From Rhodoferax sp. (GTDB lineage: Bacteria > Pseudomonadota > Gammaproteobacteria > Burkholderiales > Burkholderiaceae_C): a DNA stretch of 9,631 bases. The DNA lies in NCBI GenBank assembly GCA_029865675.1, contig JARXAU010000018.1, forward strand, positions 1-9,631, read 5' to 3'. Each line of letters begins with the position of its first letter. Positions within the stretch are counted from its first letter, which is position 1. The position numbers and the translations under genes are program-made. A model generated the notes under the pieces. The model saw nothing but the letters and a program-made list of their open reading frames with translations. It was not told where the DNA came from and made no database searches. This document shows positions 1-7,187 of the stretch, one piece after another.

Positions 1-118
1 GGTCTTGCGCTTGCGCGCCGTCGCCTGCGGCGTGGACCGTGTGGCCGGCGTGCATGAGCTGGGCGCACAGGCCGTCGCGCAGCAGTTCGTCGTCTTCCAC
101 CAGCAGCAAATGGGCCAT
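1..118 (-). CDS. Response regulator, N-terminal fragment (runs off the left edge)
   Basis: Only the first 39 codons are present. The reverse strand reads MAHLLLVEDDELLRDGLCAQ and continues with a typical receiver-domain first helix and second strand. The hydrophobic strand LLLV followed by E8-D9-D10 is the acidic, Mg2+-binding pocket of CheY-like receiver domains. The phosphoacceptor aspartate (expected near residue 50) and the output domain lie outside the window, so the class is not visible; an OmpR-type DNA-binding regulator is my guess from the N-terminus alone. The ATG (116-118) lies 3 bp after the cca stop codon. A GGAGG sequence (reverse complement of 130-134) lies inside the end of cca, 11 nt upstream, which suggests translation coupled to cca. 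It is probably the last part of the slt-gst-cca run, perhaps followed by a sensor kinase outside the window. Confidence 0.85.
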   Translation of the reverse strand, partial: MAHLLLVEDDELLRDGLCAQLMHAGHTVHAAGDGAQAQD

Positions 119-121
119 GGC

Positions 122-1375
122 CTAGGGTGCCTCCAGGGCGGCCACCGCCTGCGCGCGGGCGCGGGCCACTGCGCGGCCAATGTCCGGGCCGCGCGCGCCC
201 GCGTTTTGTGCGGCGCTGGCAATTTGGTCGGTGGCCACGCTTTGCGCTTGCTGCAACGCGCGCAGCAAGCGCACACCTTGCGGGTAGGCGGCTTGTTCGT
301 AGCCCAGGCGGCCACGGGCATCGCATTCGCAGGCCAGCACCACCTGCGCAAAGCGCTCAGGCTTACGAAAGGCGTCGCAGCGCTCCAGCAGGCGTACGGT
401 GGCGGCGGCGTCCAGGCTGGCGCTGCGGTGGATATTGCCGTGCTCGCGCGCCACCACTTCGGCCAGCTCGGTGCAGGCATGGGGCAGGCGCAGGCGCTCG
501 GCCAGGCCTTGGATCAGCCGCACGCTGCGCACTTCGTGGGCAATGTGGCGCGGCCACTCGGCGGGCGGCGTGGTGGCCTTGCCCAGGTCGTGCACCAGGC
601 AGGCAAAGCGCACTTCCAGCGGCGCCTTGGCCAGGGCGGCGCAGTCCAGCACCATCATCACATGCACGCCGGTATCGATTTCGGGGTGGTGTTCGGGTGG
701 CTGCGGCACGCCCCACAGGGCGTCCACCTCGGGCAGCACCACGGCCAGCGCGCCGCAGTCGCGCAGCACCGCAAACATGCGCGAGGGCTGGTCTTCCATC
801 AGGCCCTTGGCCAGCTCTTGCCACACGCGCTCGGCCACCAAGTGCTCGGCCTCGCCCGCCCGCACCATGGCGCGCAGCAGGGCCAGCGTGTCGCCTGCCA
901 CGGTGAACTGCGCAAAGCGCGCCGCAAAGCGCGCCAGCCGCAAGATGCGCACCGGATCTTCGGCAAACGCCGGGCTGGCGTGGCGCAGCACTTTGTCGGC
1001 CAGGTCGCGCTGGCCGCCGCAGGGGTCCACCAGGGTGCGGATGTCGGGGGTGCTGCTGCCGTCGGGCAGGGTGCGCGCGGCCATGGCGTTGATGCTCAGG
1101 TCGCGCCGGGCCAGGTCTTCTTCCAGGGTGACGCCGGGGTCGGCGTGCACCACAAAGCCCCGGTAGCCCGTGCCGCTTTTGCGTTCGGTGCGGGCCAGGG
1201 CGTATTCCTCGTGCGTTTGCGGGTGCAAAAACACTGGAAAGTCCCGCCCCACCGGCACAAAGCCCTGCGCCACCATCTGCTCGGGCGTGGCGCCCACCAC
1301 CACCCAGTCGCGGTCTTGCACCGGCCGGCCGAGCAAATGGTCGCGCACCGCGCCGCCAACAAGATAGGTTTGCAT
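122..1375 (-). CDS. cca: CCA-adding enzyme: multifunctional CCA tRNA nucleotidyltransferase
   Basis: This cytoplasmic enzyme adds or repairs the 3'-terminal CCA of tRNAs from CTP and ATP without a nucleic-acid template. The 417-residue product is close to E. coli Cca (412 aa). Visible motifs, numbered from the chosen start, are: GGAVRD at 7-12; the catalytic DxD aspartates D21 and D23 in DRDW; the nucleotide-binding RRDLSINAMA at 90-99; EDPVRILR at 139-146; and an HD-domain motif (LVHDLGK, H262-D263). The HD domain is typical of gammaproteobacterial and betaproteobacterial class II enzymes, which also show phosphatase and 2',3'-cyclic phosphodiesterase activity. The frame extends six codons further to a TTG at 1393, but the ATG at 1375 gives MQTYLVGGAVRD, aligning exactly with E. 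coli MKIYLVGGAVRD, so I chose it. Its Shine-Dalgarno is weak. It starts 18 bp after the GST-family gene and ends 3 bp before the response regulator. Confidence 0.96.
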   Translation of the reverse strand: MQTYLVGGAVRDHLLGRPVQDRDWVVVGATPEQMVAQGFVPVGRDFPVFLHPQTHEEYALARTERKSGTGYRGFVVHADPGVTLEEDLARRDLSINAMAARTLPDGSSTPDIRTLVDPCGGQRDLADKVLRHASPAFAEDPVRILRLARFAARFAQFTVAGDTLALLRAMVRAGEAEHLVAERVWQELAKGLMEDQPSRMFAVLRDCGALAVVLPEVDALWGVPQPPEHHPEIDTGVHVMMVLDCAALAKAPLEVRFACLVHDLGKATTPPAEWPRHIAHEVRSVRLIQGLAERLRLPHACTELAEVVAREHGNIHRSASLDAAATVRLLERCDAFRKPERFAQVVLACECDARGRLGYEQAAYPQGVRLLRALQQAQSVATDQIASAAQNAGARGPDIGRAVARARAQAVAALEAP

Positions 1376-1393
1376 GCGGGCCCGTGGCGCCAA

Positions 1394-2077
1394 TCAGCGC
1401 TGCAAGCGGTAAGGCTCGTCAAAGACCACGAAGTCGTGCTCGGCCAGTGCGCCGTCCACCCAGGCCTTGACGCCAGGTAGCGCGCAGACGCGGTCCACAT
1501 AGGCGCCAATGGCGTCGGGCACCGGCAGGGCGTAGGTTTTGAGGCGCATGCAGACCGGCGCGAAATAGGCGTCAGCAATGCTGAACGCGCCAAACAGCAG
1601 CGGGCCGCCATGCGCCTGCAGCAGCTCGCGCCACATCTGCACCAAGCGCGCCACGTCCGCACGCACGGCGCTTTGGTCGCGCCAGACCAGCGCGCCTTGC
1701 TCCGGCAAATGCGCTTCGATGTTCATAGGGCAGTGGCTGCGAAGGGCCATCAATCCGGCGTGCATTTCGGCACAAATGCTGCGCGCATGTGCGCGGGCTG
1801 CTGGGTCGCGCGGCCAGAGGTGCTTGTCGGGAAACATCTCATTCAGGGTTTCGGCAATGGCCAGCGTGTCCCATACCGCTAGCGCGCCGCTCTGCAACAC
1901 CGGCACTTTGCCCGCAGGATTGACGCCGCCAATGGTGCGCTTGAACTGCGACTCGGGGGTGAGGGCGTCAAAGCGCACCATCACTTCTTCAAAAGCAATG
2001 CCGGCCTGCGTCATCAGCACCCAGGGGCGCATGGACCAAGACGAGTAGTTTTTGTTGCCGATAAAGAGCTTGAGCAT
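1394..2077 (-). CDS. Glutathione S-transferase family protein
   Basis: This is a 227-residue cytosolic protein with the two-domain GST layout. The N-terminal thioredoxin-like domain (about 1-83) opens with LKLFIGNKNYSSWSMRPW; the serines of YSSWSMRP (11-18) sit where GSTs hold the catalytic or glutathione-activating residue. GKVPVL (56-61) carries the cis-proline P59, and WDTLAIAE (69-76) fits the glutathione gamma-glutamyl contact. The all-helical C-terminal domain contains FSIADAYFAP (165-174), the conserved N-capping-box region with its aspartate. Family membership is clear but substrate is not; glutathione-dependent detoxification or peroxide handling is inferred. The start is fixed by a strong AGGAGG 7 nt upstream. 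It lies 62 bp after slt and 18 bp before cca, probably within the same transcript. Confidence 0.92.
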   Translation of the reverse strand: MLKLFIGNKNYSSWSMRPWVLMTQAGIAFEEVMVRFDALTPESQFKRTIGGVNPAGKVPVLQSGALAVWDTLAIAETLNEMFPDKHLWPRDPAARAHARSICAEMHAGLMALRSHCPMNIEAHLPEQGALVWRDQSAVRADVARLVQMWRELLQAHGGPLLFGAFSIADAYFAPVCMRLKTYALPVPDAIGAYVDRVCALPGVKAWVDGALAEHDFVVFDEPYRLQR

Positions 2078-2084
2078 GGGTTTT

Positions 2085-2090
2085 CCTCCT
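2085..2090 (-). promoter_or_regulatory. Strong ribosome binding site of the GST-family gene
   Basis: The reverse strand reads AGGAGG, followed by 7 nt and the ATG at 2077. It matches the anti-Shine-Dalgarno almost perfectly and is the best RBS in the left block, so this gene may be translated more strongly than its neighbours slt and cca, whose own sites are poor. Confidence 0.8.
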
Positions 2091-2139
2091 GGGGTTGAAA
2101 CGGGTCGTTGTGGGTGTGGTTGGGTTTGGTGGGCGCCGC

Positions 2140-4137
2140 TCAGGGCAAATCGAGCCCGATTTCGGGGACTGCCGCGTCCACCGGCCCCACAAACCCCAGG
2201 CGTACCTTGACGGACTGCGGTTGGCCGCTCAGCACTGCGGCGTACAGCGTGGTGTTGGAAAGCACTTTTTTGACGTAGTCGCGGGTTTCGTGGAAAGGGA
2301 TGTTCTCTGCCCAGATGGCGGCCTCCAACGTGGGTGAGCCGCTGGGGCCGCGCCAGAGCCGCGCCCGGCTGGGGCCCGCGTTGTAAGCCGCAGCCGCCAG
2401 CGGCATCGAGCCGCCAAAGCTGTCAAGCACCAGCTTGAGGTAGCCGGTGCCGATGGCGATATTGGTGTCGCGTTCGGTGATTTTTGCGGGCGTGAAATCG
2501 TTCAATCCAATCTTTTTGGCTGTCCACTTGGCGGTGGCCGGCATCACTTGCATCAAGCCCGATGCGCCTACGCCCGATTTGGCGTCCATGATGAAGCGGC
2601 TCTCTTGACGAATCAGGCCGTACACATACGCGGGCTCCAGCCCTATGCTTTGCGCCCGCGCCGTTACGGCTGCTTTGAACGGCATGGGAAAGCGTTGCTC
2701 CATGTCGATAAAGCCCTTGGTGCGCTCGCTGGTGTTGATGCAGCGGTCCCACACCTCGGCGCTACAGGCCAGGTCGGCGGCTGCGAGCAGGCTCCTGTCG
2801 TCCATGCCGCCTTTGGTGTGCAGGTTGGTGCTGTAGTTCCACTCGCGCACGCCCTCACTGCGCAGGCCCAGGGCAATGGCGTACAGCGCCCTTTGCAGGC
2901 CGGGGTTTTGGCGCGCGGCGTCTTTTTCTTCGGTGGTGGGGGGGGGCGGGCGGGGTGGCGCGCTGCTGCGCTGGCCTAATTCTTCAAGCGCCAGTTGCTC
3001 ATAAAAACCACGCACTCCGGCAATGCTTTGCAGCTCCGCCAGCGCCAGCTTGCGCACCACCTCGCCTGGGCGTTGCGCGAGTACCGCGCGGGCATGCCAA
3101 TACACCCAGCTGGGTTCGTTTCGCAGCGTGGCGGGCAGCGAGGCAATCGCCTGTTGCACCTGCGCCCATTGGCCCGCGCGCAATGCGGCGCGGGCAGCCC
3201 ACAGCAGGTGGTCCTCGTGCATCTGGTCAAACCGGCCCTTGCTGAAAAAGCCCAGCGCGGTGTTTTGCCCCTTTTGGGCTGCGCGCTTGCCAATCACGCC
3301 CCAAACCCAGCTGCGCTCCTCGGCGGTGAGCTGGGTTCTCCAGCGCAGTTTTTCTATCTCAATGGCGGCGTCTTGCGGCTCCAAATAGGCCTGGCGAATC
3401 AGCGCCAGCGACACAAACTCACGCGTCTGGGGCCGCAGCGCTGTGAGCTTGTCTTCCAAGTATTTACCGGGATTAAGGTAGATCGTATTCACCGTCTTGA
3501 CCCACTGCTCATTGAGCACGCCAACGGCTTGGGTAGCCACCCTCAGCCGGTCGTTCTCCATGCCTAAGCGCGCGCGCACCCAAGCCGATTGAGCGGACAT
3601 TTTTTTGGTGTTGATCAGTTCCTGGGCCACCCAGGCACAGGCCTCGTCAGGTTCGCGCTGGGCCAGCCACAGGTCTTGTACGGGTGCGGCCACGTGGGTG
3701 CCGTTGGCTTGCCAGTCGTTCCAAAGGGCGTAGCAGGCGATAGCGCGGTCGTCACCCATGCGGTACACCGGGTACTGCTGGCGAAAAACAGGCCATTCGC
3801 GGTTGCGCCCGAGCTGCAGCAACCAGTCGGCGCGCAGGCGGTCTTCTTGGTAACTTCCGGCCCAGCGGGATAAAAAGCCCTCGATTTCGGTTTTGCTTGC
3901 CGTGTCGAGCCGGGCGGACAGTTCCCAGTAGGCGGCCCAGGGTTCTAGCACCGAGCCTTGGGCTGCAGGGCGCAGGCTGTTCATGCGTTGAAGGTCCCGC
4001 TGCTTGTAAGCCTGGGCCATGTCCAGCACGGCCTGGTCGCTGCGCGTGGCTTGCCCTGTTGCGGCGCTTGCGCCCACAGGCAGAGCGAGGGCGACTGCGC
4101 AGGCCAAAGCTGCCAAAATAGATCGGTAAAACTGCAT
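2140..4137 (-). CDS. slt: Soluble lytic murein transglycosylase (Slt70 type)
   Basis: This periplasmic enzyme cleaves the MurNAc-GlcNAc bond of peptidoglycan and leaves 1,6-anhydro-MurNAc ends. The 665-residue product compares with 645 for E. coli Slt70. A Sec signal peptide is evident (basic start MQFYR, hydrophobic core 7-20, probable cleavage after GASA near 25). A long helical superhelix region follows (about 30-480), including the RGFYEQLALEELG segment (376-388) typical of Slt, then a proline-rich stretch (394-400). The C-terminal catalytic domain (about 490-630) contains IRQESRF with catalytic E512, ASGLMQVMP (525-533) and AAYNAGPSR (583-591), the signature blocks of family 1 lytic transglycosylases. 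The start sits only 9 bp from the divergent cyclo-ligase start, and I see no Shine-Dalgarno at a usable distance. A run of nine C residues encodes the proline stretch. Confidence 0.95.
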   Translation of the reverse strand: MQFYRSILAALACAVALALPVGASAATGQATRSDQAVLDMAQAYKQRDLQRMNSLRPAAQGSVLEPWAAYWELSARLDTASKTEIEGFLSRWAGSYQEDRLRADWLLQLGRNREWPVFRQQYPVYRMGDDRAIACYALWNDWQANGTHVAAPVQDLWLAQREPDEACAWVAQELINTKKMSAQSAWVRARLGMENDRLRVATQAVGVLNEQWVKTVNTIYLNPGKYLEDKLTALRPQTREFVSLALIRQAYLEPQDAAIEIEKLRWRTQLTAEERSWVWGVIGKRAAQKGQNTALGFFSKGRFDQMHEDHLLWAARAALRAGQWAQVQQAIASLPATLRNEPSWVYWHARAVLAQRPGEVVRKLALAELQSIAGVRGFYEQLALEELGQRSSAPPRPPPPTTEEKDAARQNPGLQRALYAIALGLRSEGVREWNYSTNLHTKGGMDDRSLLAAADLACSAEVWDRCINTSERTKGFIDMEQRFPMPFKAAVTARAQSIGLEPAYVYGLIRQESRFIMDAKSGVGASGLMQVMPATAKWTAKKIGLNDFTPAKITERDTNIAIGTGYLKLVLDSFGGSMPLAAAAYNAGPSRARLWRGPSGSPTLEAAIWAENIPFHETRDYVKKVLSNTTLYAAVLSGQPQSVKVRLGFVGPVDAAVPEIGLDLP

Positions 4138-4146
4138 AGGCTCATT

Positions 4147-4770
4147 ATGGACAAATCAACGGATGGCACTGGCCAGGGCAAAAAAGCCTTGCGCAAAGTC
4201 TTGCTGCAGCAGCGCCAGGACTTGCCCGACCGGCTGCACCGCGCCGAACTGCTGCTGCGGGTGATGCGCATCTGGCTGGTGGGCCGCACTGACACCACCA
4301 TTGGTGCCTACTGGCCTATCAAGGGCGAGTTTGACCCCTTGCCTGCGCTGCACCGCTGGAAAGAGGACGGCGAGCTCAACGACGCGCCCCAGCGTCGGCG
4401 CATTGCGCTGCCAGTCATCGACAAGCAGCACAAAACCATGACCTTCCACACCTGGTACCCCGGCTGCCCGATGGAGGAAGACGCCTACGGCATTCCCAAG
4501 CCCAAGGATACCGAGTTGGTGGCGCCCAGCCTGTTGTTTGTGCCCTGCGTGGGCTACAGCGCAGGCGGCTACCGCTTGGGCTACGGCGGCGGGTTTTACG
4601 ACCGTATGCTGGGGAGTCTAGAGCCCAAGCCTTTTACCGTGGGTTTGGCCTTTGGCACCAGCTACGTGCCAGATTTCACGCCAGAGACCCACGACGTGCC
4701 GCTGGATGCGGTGCTGACCGACTTTGGTGTGGCCTGGCCGATCGAGCCATCGGTGCGCGACCTGCGCTAG
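4147..4770 (+). CDS. fau: 5-formyltetrahydrofolate cyclo-ligase
   Basis: This cytoplasmic folate enzyme converts 5-formyl-THF plus ATP to 5,10-methenyl-THF, ADP and phosphate, returning an inhibitory folate store to one-carbon metabolism. The product is 207 residues, a little longer than many family members. Motifs are: a basic N-terminal helix with KKALRK (12-17); IGAYWPIKGEFD (52-63), which contacts folate; ALPV (87-90); EEDAYGIPKP (110-119); and the nucleotide-binding signature GYRLGYGGGFYDR (141-153), followed by DVPLDAVLTD (183-192). The open frame extends 63 codons upstream to 3958, but that part lies antisense to the slt signal peptide and is not family-like. The ATG at 4147 gives a normal family N-terminus, with a modest AGG 6 nt upstream. 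It diverges from slt and converges on the lipoprotein gene. E. coli often uses the name ygfA for this gene. Confidence 0.94.
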   Translation: MDKSTDGTGQGKKALRKVLLQQRQDLPDRLHRAELLLRVMRIWLVGRTDTTIGAYWPIKGEFDPLPALHRWKEDGELNDAPQRRRIALPVIDKQHKTMTFHTWYPGCPMEEDAYGIPKPKDTELVAPSLLFVPCVGYSAGGYRLGYGGGFYDRMLGSLEPKPFTVGLAFGTSYVPDFTPETHDVPLDAVLTDFGVAWPIEPSVRDLR

Positions 4771-4794
4771 GGCGGGGCCGCGAGAGAGGAACTG

Positions 4795-5700
4795 CTAGGG
4801 CGATTGCGCCATCAGGACCTGTACATCCTGGGCATAGGCCTGTAGTTTGCGCACCAAGTTGCTGCGCTGCTGCGGCGTGGCGCTGGCGTGCACTTGGGCC
4901 ATCGCCTCGCAGGTTTGCGCCACCGAGCGATCGCGGTAGGCGCGGTAAGCGGGGTCCGAGGATTGAAAGTACTCTTTCATCAGCTTGCCCAGTGCCGTTT
5001 GCGCGCTCACGGCACTGTCACCGCGCAAGCCGTCCAAGGTACGCAAGGCTTCTTGCTGGCGGCGCACCCGCTCGCGGTAAAGCTGTGCTTCGTCCAGGCC
5101 GGAGGCGGCCATGCGCTGCTGCAGCTGTCGCCATTGGCCCGGGTTGAGGGACCCGTAAAAGTCTTCCAGCCGTTCGCGAACTTTTTGCGTGCGTTTGTCC
5201 AGGGTGTCAGTGTCGGTAGTGAGCCATTCCTCACGCCATTTGCGGTTGCTTTTGTCGTAATGGGCGGCCAGGTTTTTGACTTGGCTGGGGCGCAGCGTAG
5301 GTGCTACGGCTGCCATGGCGGGCAGTGCGTGCTCTGCCAATGCCTGCATGCGCAGCAAGCCGCGCTCGTACACGGCGCAAATTTGGGTGGCATCGGGCTG
5401 CTTCTGGGCCAAGGCTTGGGCGCTTTCCAGCAGCTCGGCCAGCAAAGGCAATTCGTCGCGTCGGTGCCAGCGCGCCATGTCGGCCAAGTCGGCGCGCACG
5501 CGTTCGGTTTGCGTTTTGTCGAAGTCGAAATAATCGTCTATCCACCACAGGGCCAGGGTTTCGGCGTTGTTGTAGCTCAGGCGCAGCGCCGTGCAGCCAC
5601 CCAGCCCCAGCAAGATGCCGACCATCAGGGCGCGGATAATCCAAACGCGCCGCCATGGGCCCAGAGCGGGCAACAAATTTCTCAAATAAGGCATAAGCAT
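4795..5700 (-). CDS. DUF6279-type lipoprotein of unknown function
   Basis: A 301-residue envelope protein. A basic N-terminus (RNLLPALGPWRR) and a hydrophobic segment (about 19-35) end in the lipobox LGGC with acceptor C36, so lipid anchoring by signal peptidase II is predicted. Just after the cysteine, the stretch LRLSYNNAETLALWWIDDYF followed by DFDKTQ matches what I recall of DUF6279 proteins, whose conserved feature is a YNN...WWxDxY block. The rest is highly charged and helix-rich, with many R, E and Q heptad-like stretches (about 60-300) and no catalytic motif I can name. Function is unknown. Two starts are possible: ATG at 5700, which overlaps the glmU start codon, or ATG at 5694 (beginning MPYLRN). 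An AGAGGG lies 13 nt upstream of the first and 19 nt upstream of the second, so the first fits better but not decisively. Confidence 0.85.
   Translation of the reverse strand: MLMPYLRNLLPALGPWRRVWIIRALMVGILLGLGGCTALRLSYNNAETLALWWIDDYFDFDKTQTERVRADLADMARWHRRDELPLLAELLESAQALAQKQPDATQICAVYERGLLRMQALAEHALPAMAAVAPTLRPSQVKNLAAHYDKSNRKWREEWLTTDTDTLDKRTQKVRERLEDFYGSLNPGQWRQLQQRMAASGLDEAQLYRERVRRQQEALRTLDGLRGDSAVSAQTALGKLMKEYFQSSDPAYRAYRDRSVAQTCEAMAQVHASATPQQRSNLVRKLQAYAQDVQVLMAQSP
5688..5691 (+). promoter_or_regulatory. Ribosome binding site deciding the glmU start
   Basis: AAGG lies 7 nt before the ATG at 5699. It supports the long GlmU N-terminus over the internal GTG at 5753 (which would begin VDVVIMAAGKG) because no purine-rich site precedes that GTG; it is preceded by a run of seven C. 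This places the RBS inside the first codons of the divergent lipoprotein gene. Confidence 0.6.
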
Positions 5701-7138
5701 GAGTCTATTTCAGCCCTCTTCTAATCCCGCCAACGTGCCGCTTGCCCCCCCAGTGGACGTGGTCATCATGGCCGCTGGCAAGGGCACGCGCATGAAAAGC
5801 CGCCTGCCCAAGGTCTTGCAGCGCTTGGCCCACGTGCCGCTGGTGCAGCACGTGCTGGCCACTGCGCAGCAACTGCAGGCGCGCTCTGCCGTGGTGGTTA
5901 CTGGCCACGGCGCCGAACAAGTGGAGGCGGCGCTGGTGCCCATGGCTAGCACGCTGGCGCTGAAATTTGTGCGCCAGGAGCCGCAACTCGGCACCGGCCA
6001 CGCAGTGCAACAGGCCGTACCAGTGTTGGGCGACGATGGCGTGGTGGTGGTGCTCTCAGGCGACGTGCCGCTCACCCAGGCCGACACTTTGCAGGCGCTG
6101 ATTGCCCTGTGCGCCGGGCAGCACCTGGCGCTGTTGACCATTGATTTGCAGGACCCGACCGGCTATGGCCGCGTGGTGCGCGCCACTAACGCGGTGACCG
6201 CCATCGTGGAGCACAAAGACGCCAACGCCGCCCAACGCGCGATCACTGAGATTTACAGCGGCATCATGGCCGTGCCGGCCGCGCTGCTCAAGCGCTGGCT
6301 GGCGCGCCTAGACAACAGCAACGCCCAGGGCGAGTACTACCTGACCGACATCGTGAAATTTGCCGTGCAAGACGGCGTGACCGTGCTGGCGCAAAAAACC
6401 GAGGACGCGGTGCAAGTGGCCGGCATCAACAGCCCGGTGCAGCTTGCCGAGCTGGAGCGCGCCTACCAGCGCCGCCAAGCCCTGGCGCTGATGGAAGCCG
6501 GCGTGCGCCTTTCCGACCCGGCGCGCCTGGATATTCGTGGTCGCCTGACCTGCGGCATGGACGTGGAGATTGACGTCAATTGCATATTTGAAGGCGCGGT
6601 ATCGCTGGGCGACGGCGTCACCATCGGCGCCCATTGCGTGCTGGCCAACTGCACGGTGGAGGCGGGCGCGGTCATCCACCCCTTCACCCACGTTGACGGC
6701 GGCGCCCAAGGCGCGCATGTGGGGCAGGGCGCGCTGGTCGGCCCCTTTGCCCGTCTGCGCCCCGGCGCGCATTTGGGCGCAGAGGTGCATATTGGCAACT
6801 TTGTGGAAGTGAAAAACTCCACTCTGGCCGCAGGCGCCAAGGCCAACCACCTGGCCTATCTGGGCGACGCCACCGTGGGCGAGCGCGTCAACTTTGGCGC
6901 GGGCAGCATCACCGCCAACTACGACGGCGCCAACAAACACCGCACCACCCTAGAGGCCGACGTGCATGTGGGCAGCAACTGCGTGCTGGTGGCACCGGTC
7001 ACCCTGGGTGCGGGTGCTACCGTGGGCGGCGGGTCCACTATTACCAAAGACGTGCCTGCGGGGGCGCTGAGCGTGGCGCGGGGCAAGCAGGTCACTATTG
7101 CCCACTGGGCGCGGCCGGTTAAAAAAATCGAGAAGTAA
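5699..7138 (+). CDS. glmU: Bifunctional GlcNAc-1-phosphate uridylyltransferase / glucosamine-1-phosphate acetyltransferase
   Basis: GlmU acetylates glucosamine-1-phosphate with acetyl-CoA and then couples the product to UTP, giving UDP-GlcNAc for peptidoglycan and lipopolysaccharide. The product is 479 residues. The N-terminal uridylyltransferase domain (about 19-250) has the nucleotide loop MAAGKGTRMKSRLPKVL (24-40), LGTGHA (97-102), LSGDVPL with metal-binding D122 (119-125), GYGRVVR (155-161), IVEHKDA (169-175), and VAGIN with N244, the likely second metal ligand. The C-terminal acetyltransferase is a left-handed beta-helix of hexapeptide repeats (about 270-455) with GPFARLRPGA (348-357), GNFVEVK (366-372), NHLAYLGD (383-390; H384 aligns with the catalytic His363 of E. 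coli) and AGSITANYDG (401-410). The first 18 residues are a Pro/Ser-rich extension beyond the E. coli-like start. It diverges from the lipoprotein gene with overlapping start codons; no glmS follows it here. Confidence 0.97.
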   Translation: MSLFQPSSNPANVPLAPPVDVVIMAAGKGTRMKSRLPKVLQRLAHVPLVQHVLATAQQLQARSAVVVTGHGAEQVEAALVPMASTLALKFVRQEPQLGTGHAVQQAVPVLGDDGVVVVLSGDVPLTQADTLQALIALCAGQHLALLTIDLQDPTGYGRVVRATNAVTAIVEHKDANAAQRAITEIYSGIMAVPAALLKRWLARLDNSNAQGEYYLTDIVKFAVQDGVTVLAQKTEDAVQVAGINSPVQLAELERAYQRRQALALMEAGVRLSDPARLDIRGRLTCGMDVEIDVNCIFEGAVSLGDGVTIGAHCVLANCTVEAGAVIHPFTHVDGGAQGAHVGQGALVGPFARLRPGAHLGAEVHIGNFVEVKNSTLAAGAKANHLAYLGDATVGERVNFGAGSITANYDGANKHRTTLEADVHVGSNCVLVAPVTLGAGATVGGGSTITKDVPAGALSVARGKQVTIAHWARPVKKIEK

Positions 7139-7164
7139 AAAAGGCCCGCCGGTTTGGCGGGCCT
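7137..7164 (-). terminator. Rho-independent terminator of the nucleotidase transcript
   Basis: AGGCCCGCC (7142-7150) pairs with GGCGGGCCT (7156-7164), a perfect 9 bp GC-rich stem with a 5 nt loop. Read on the minus strand, the hairpin is followed by six T residues (reverse complement of 7137-7142), the classic intrinsic-terminator layout for the 5'-nucleotidase gene. On the plus strand it follows the glmU stop codon directly but has no T-tract, so it is probably weaker for glmU. Confidence 0.85.
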
Positions 7165-7187
7165 ACAAAGCGAGGTTGATGCTCATG

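Noticed and set aside
5..1480. A 491-codon plus-strand open frame across the whole cca region
   Set aside because: It is antisense to cca, which carries every family motif. Its translation is rich in H, A, Q and G without domain-like features, as expected for a GC-rich shadow frame.
3958..4146. A 63-codon upstream extension of the cyclo-ligase frame
   Set aside because: It is antisense to the slt N-terminus, including its signal peptide, and does not resemble the family; the ATG at 4147 gives a normal-length enzyme.
4888..5724. A 278-codon plus-strand open frame antisense to the lipoprotein gene
   Set aside because: The minus-strand frame has a signal peptide, lipobox and conserved YNN...WW block; the plus frame has none of these and is a shadow.
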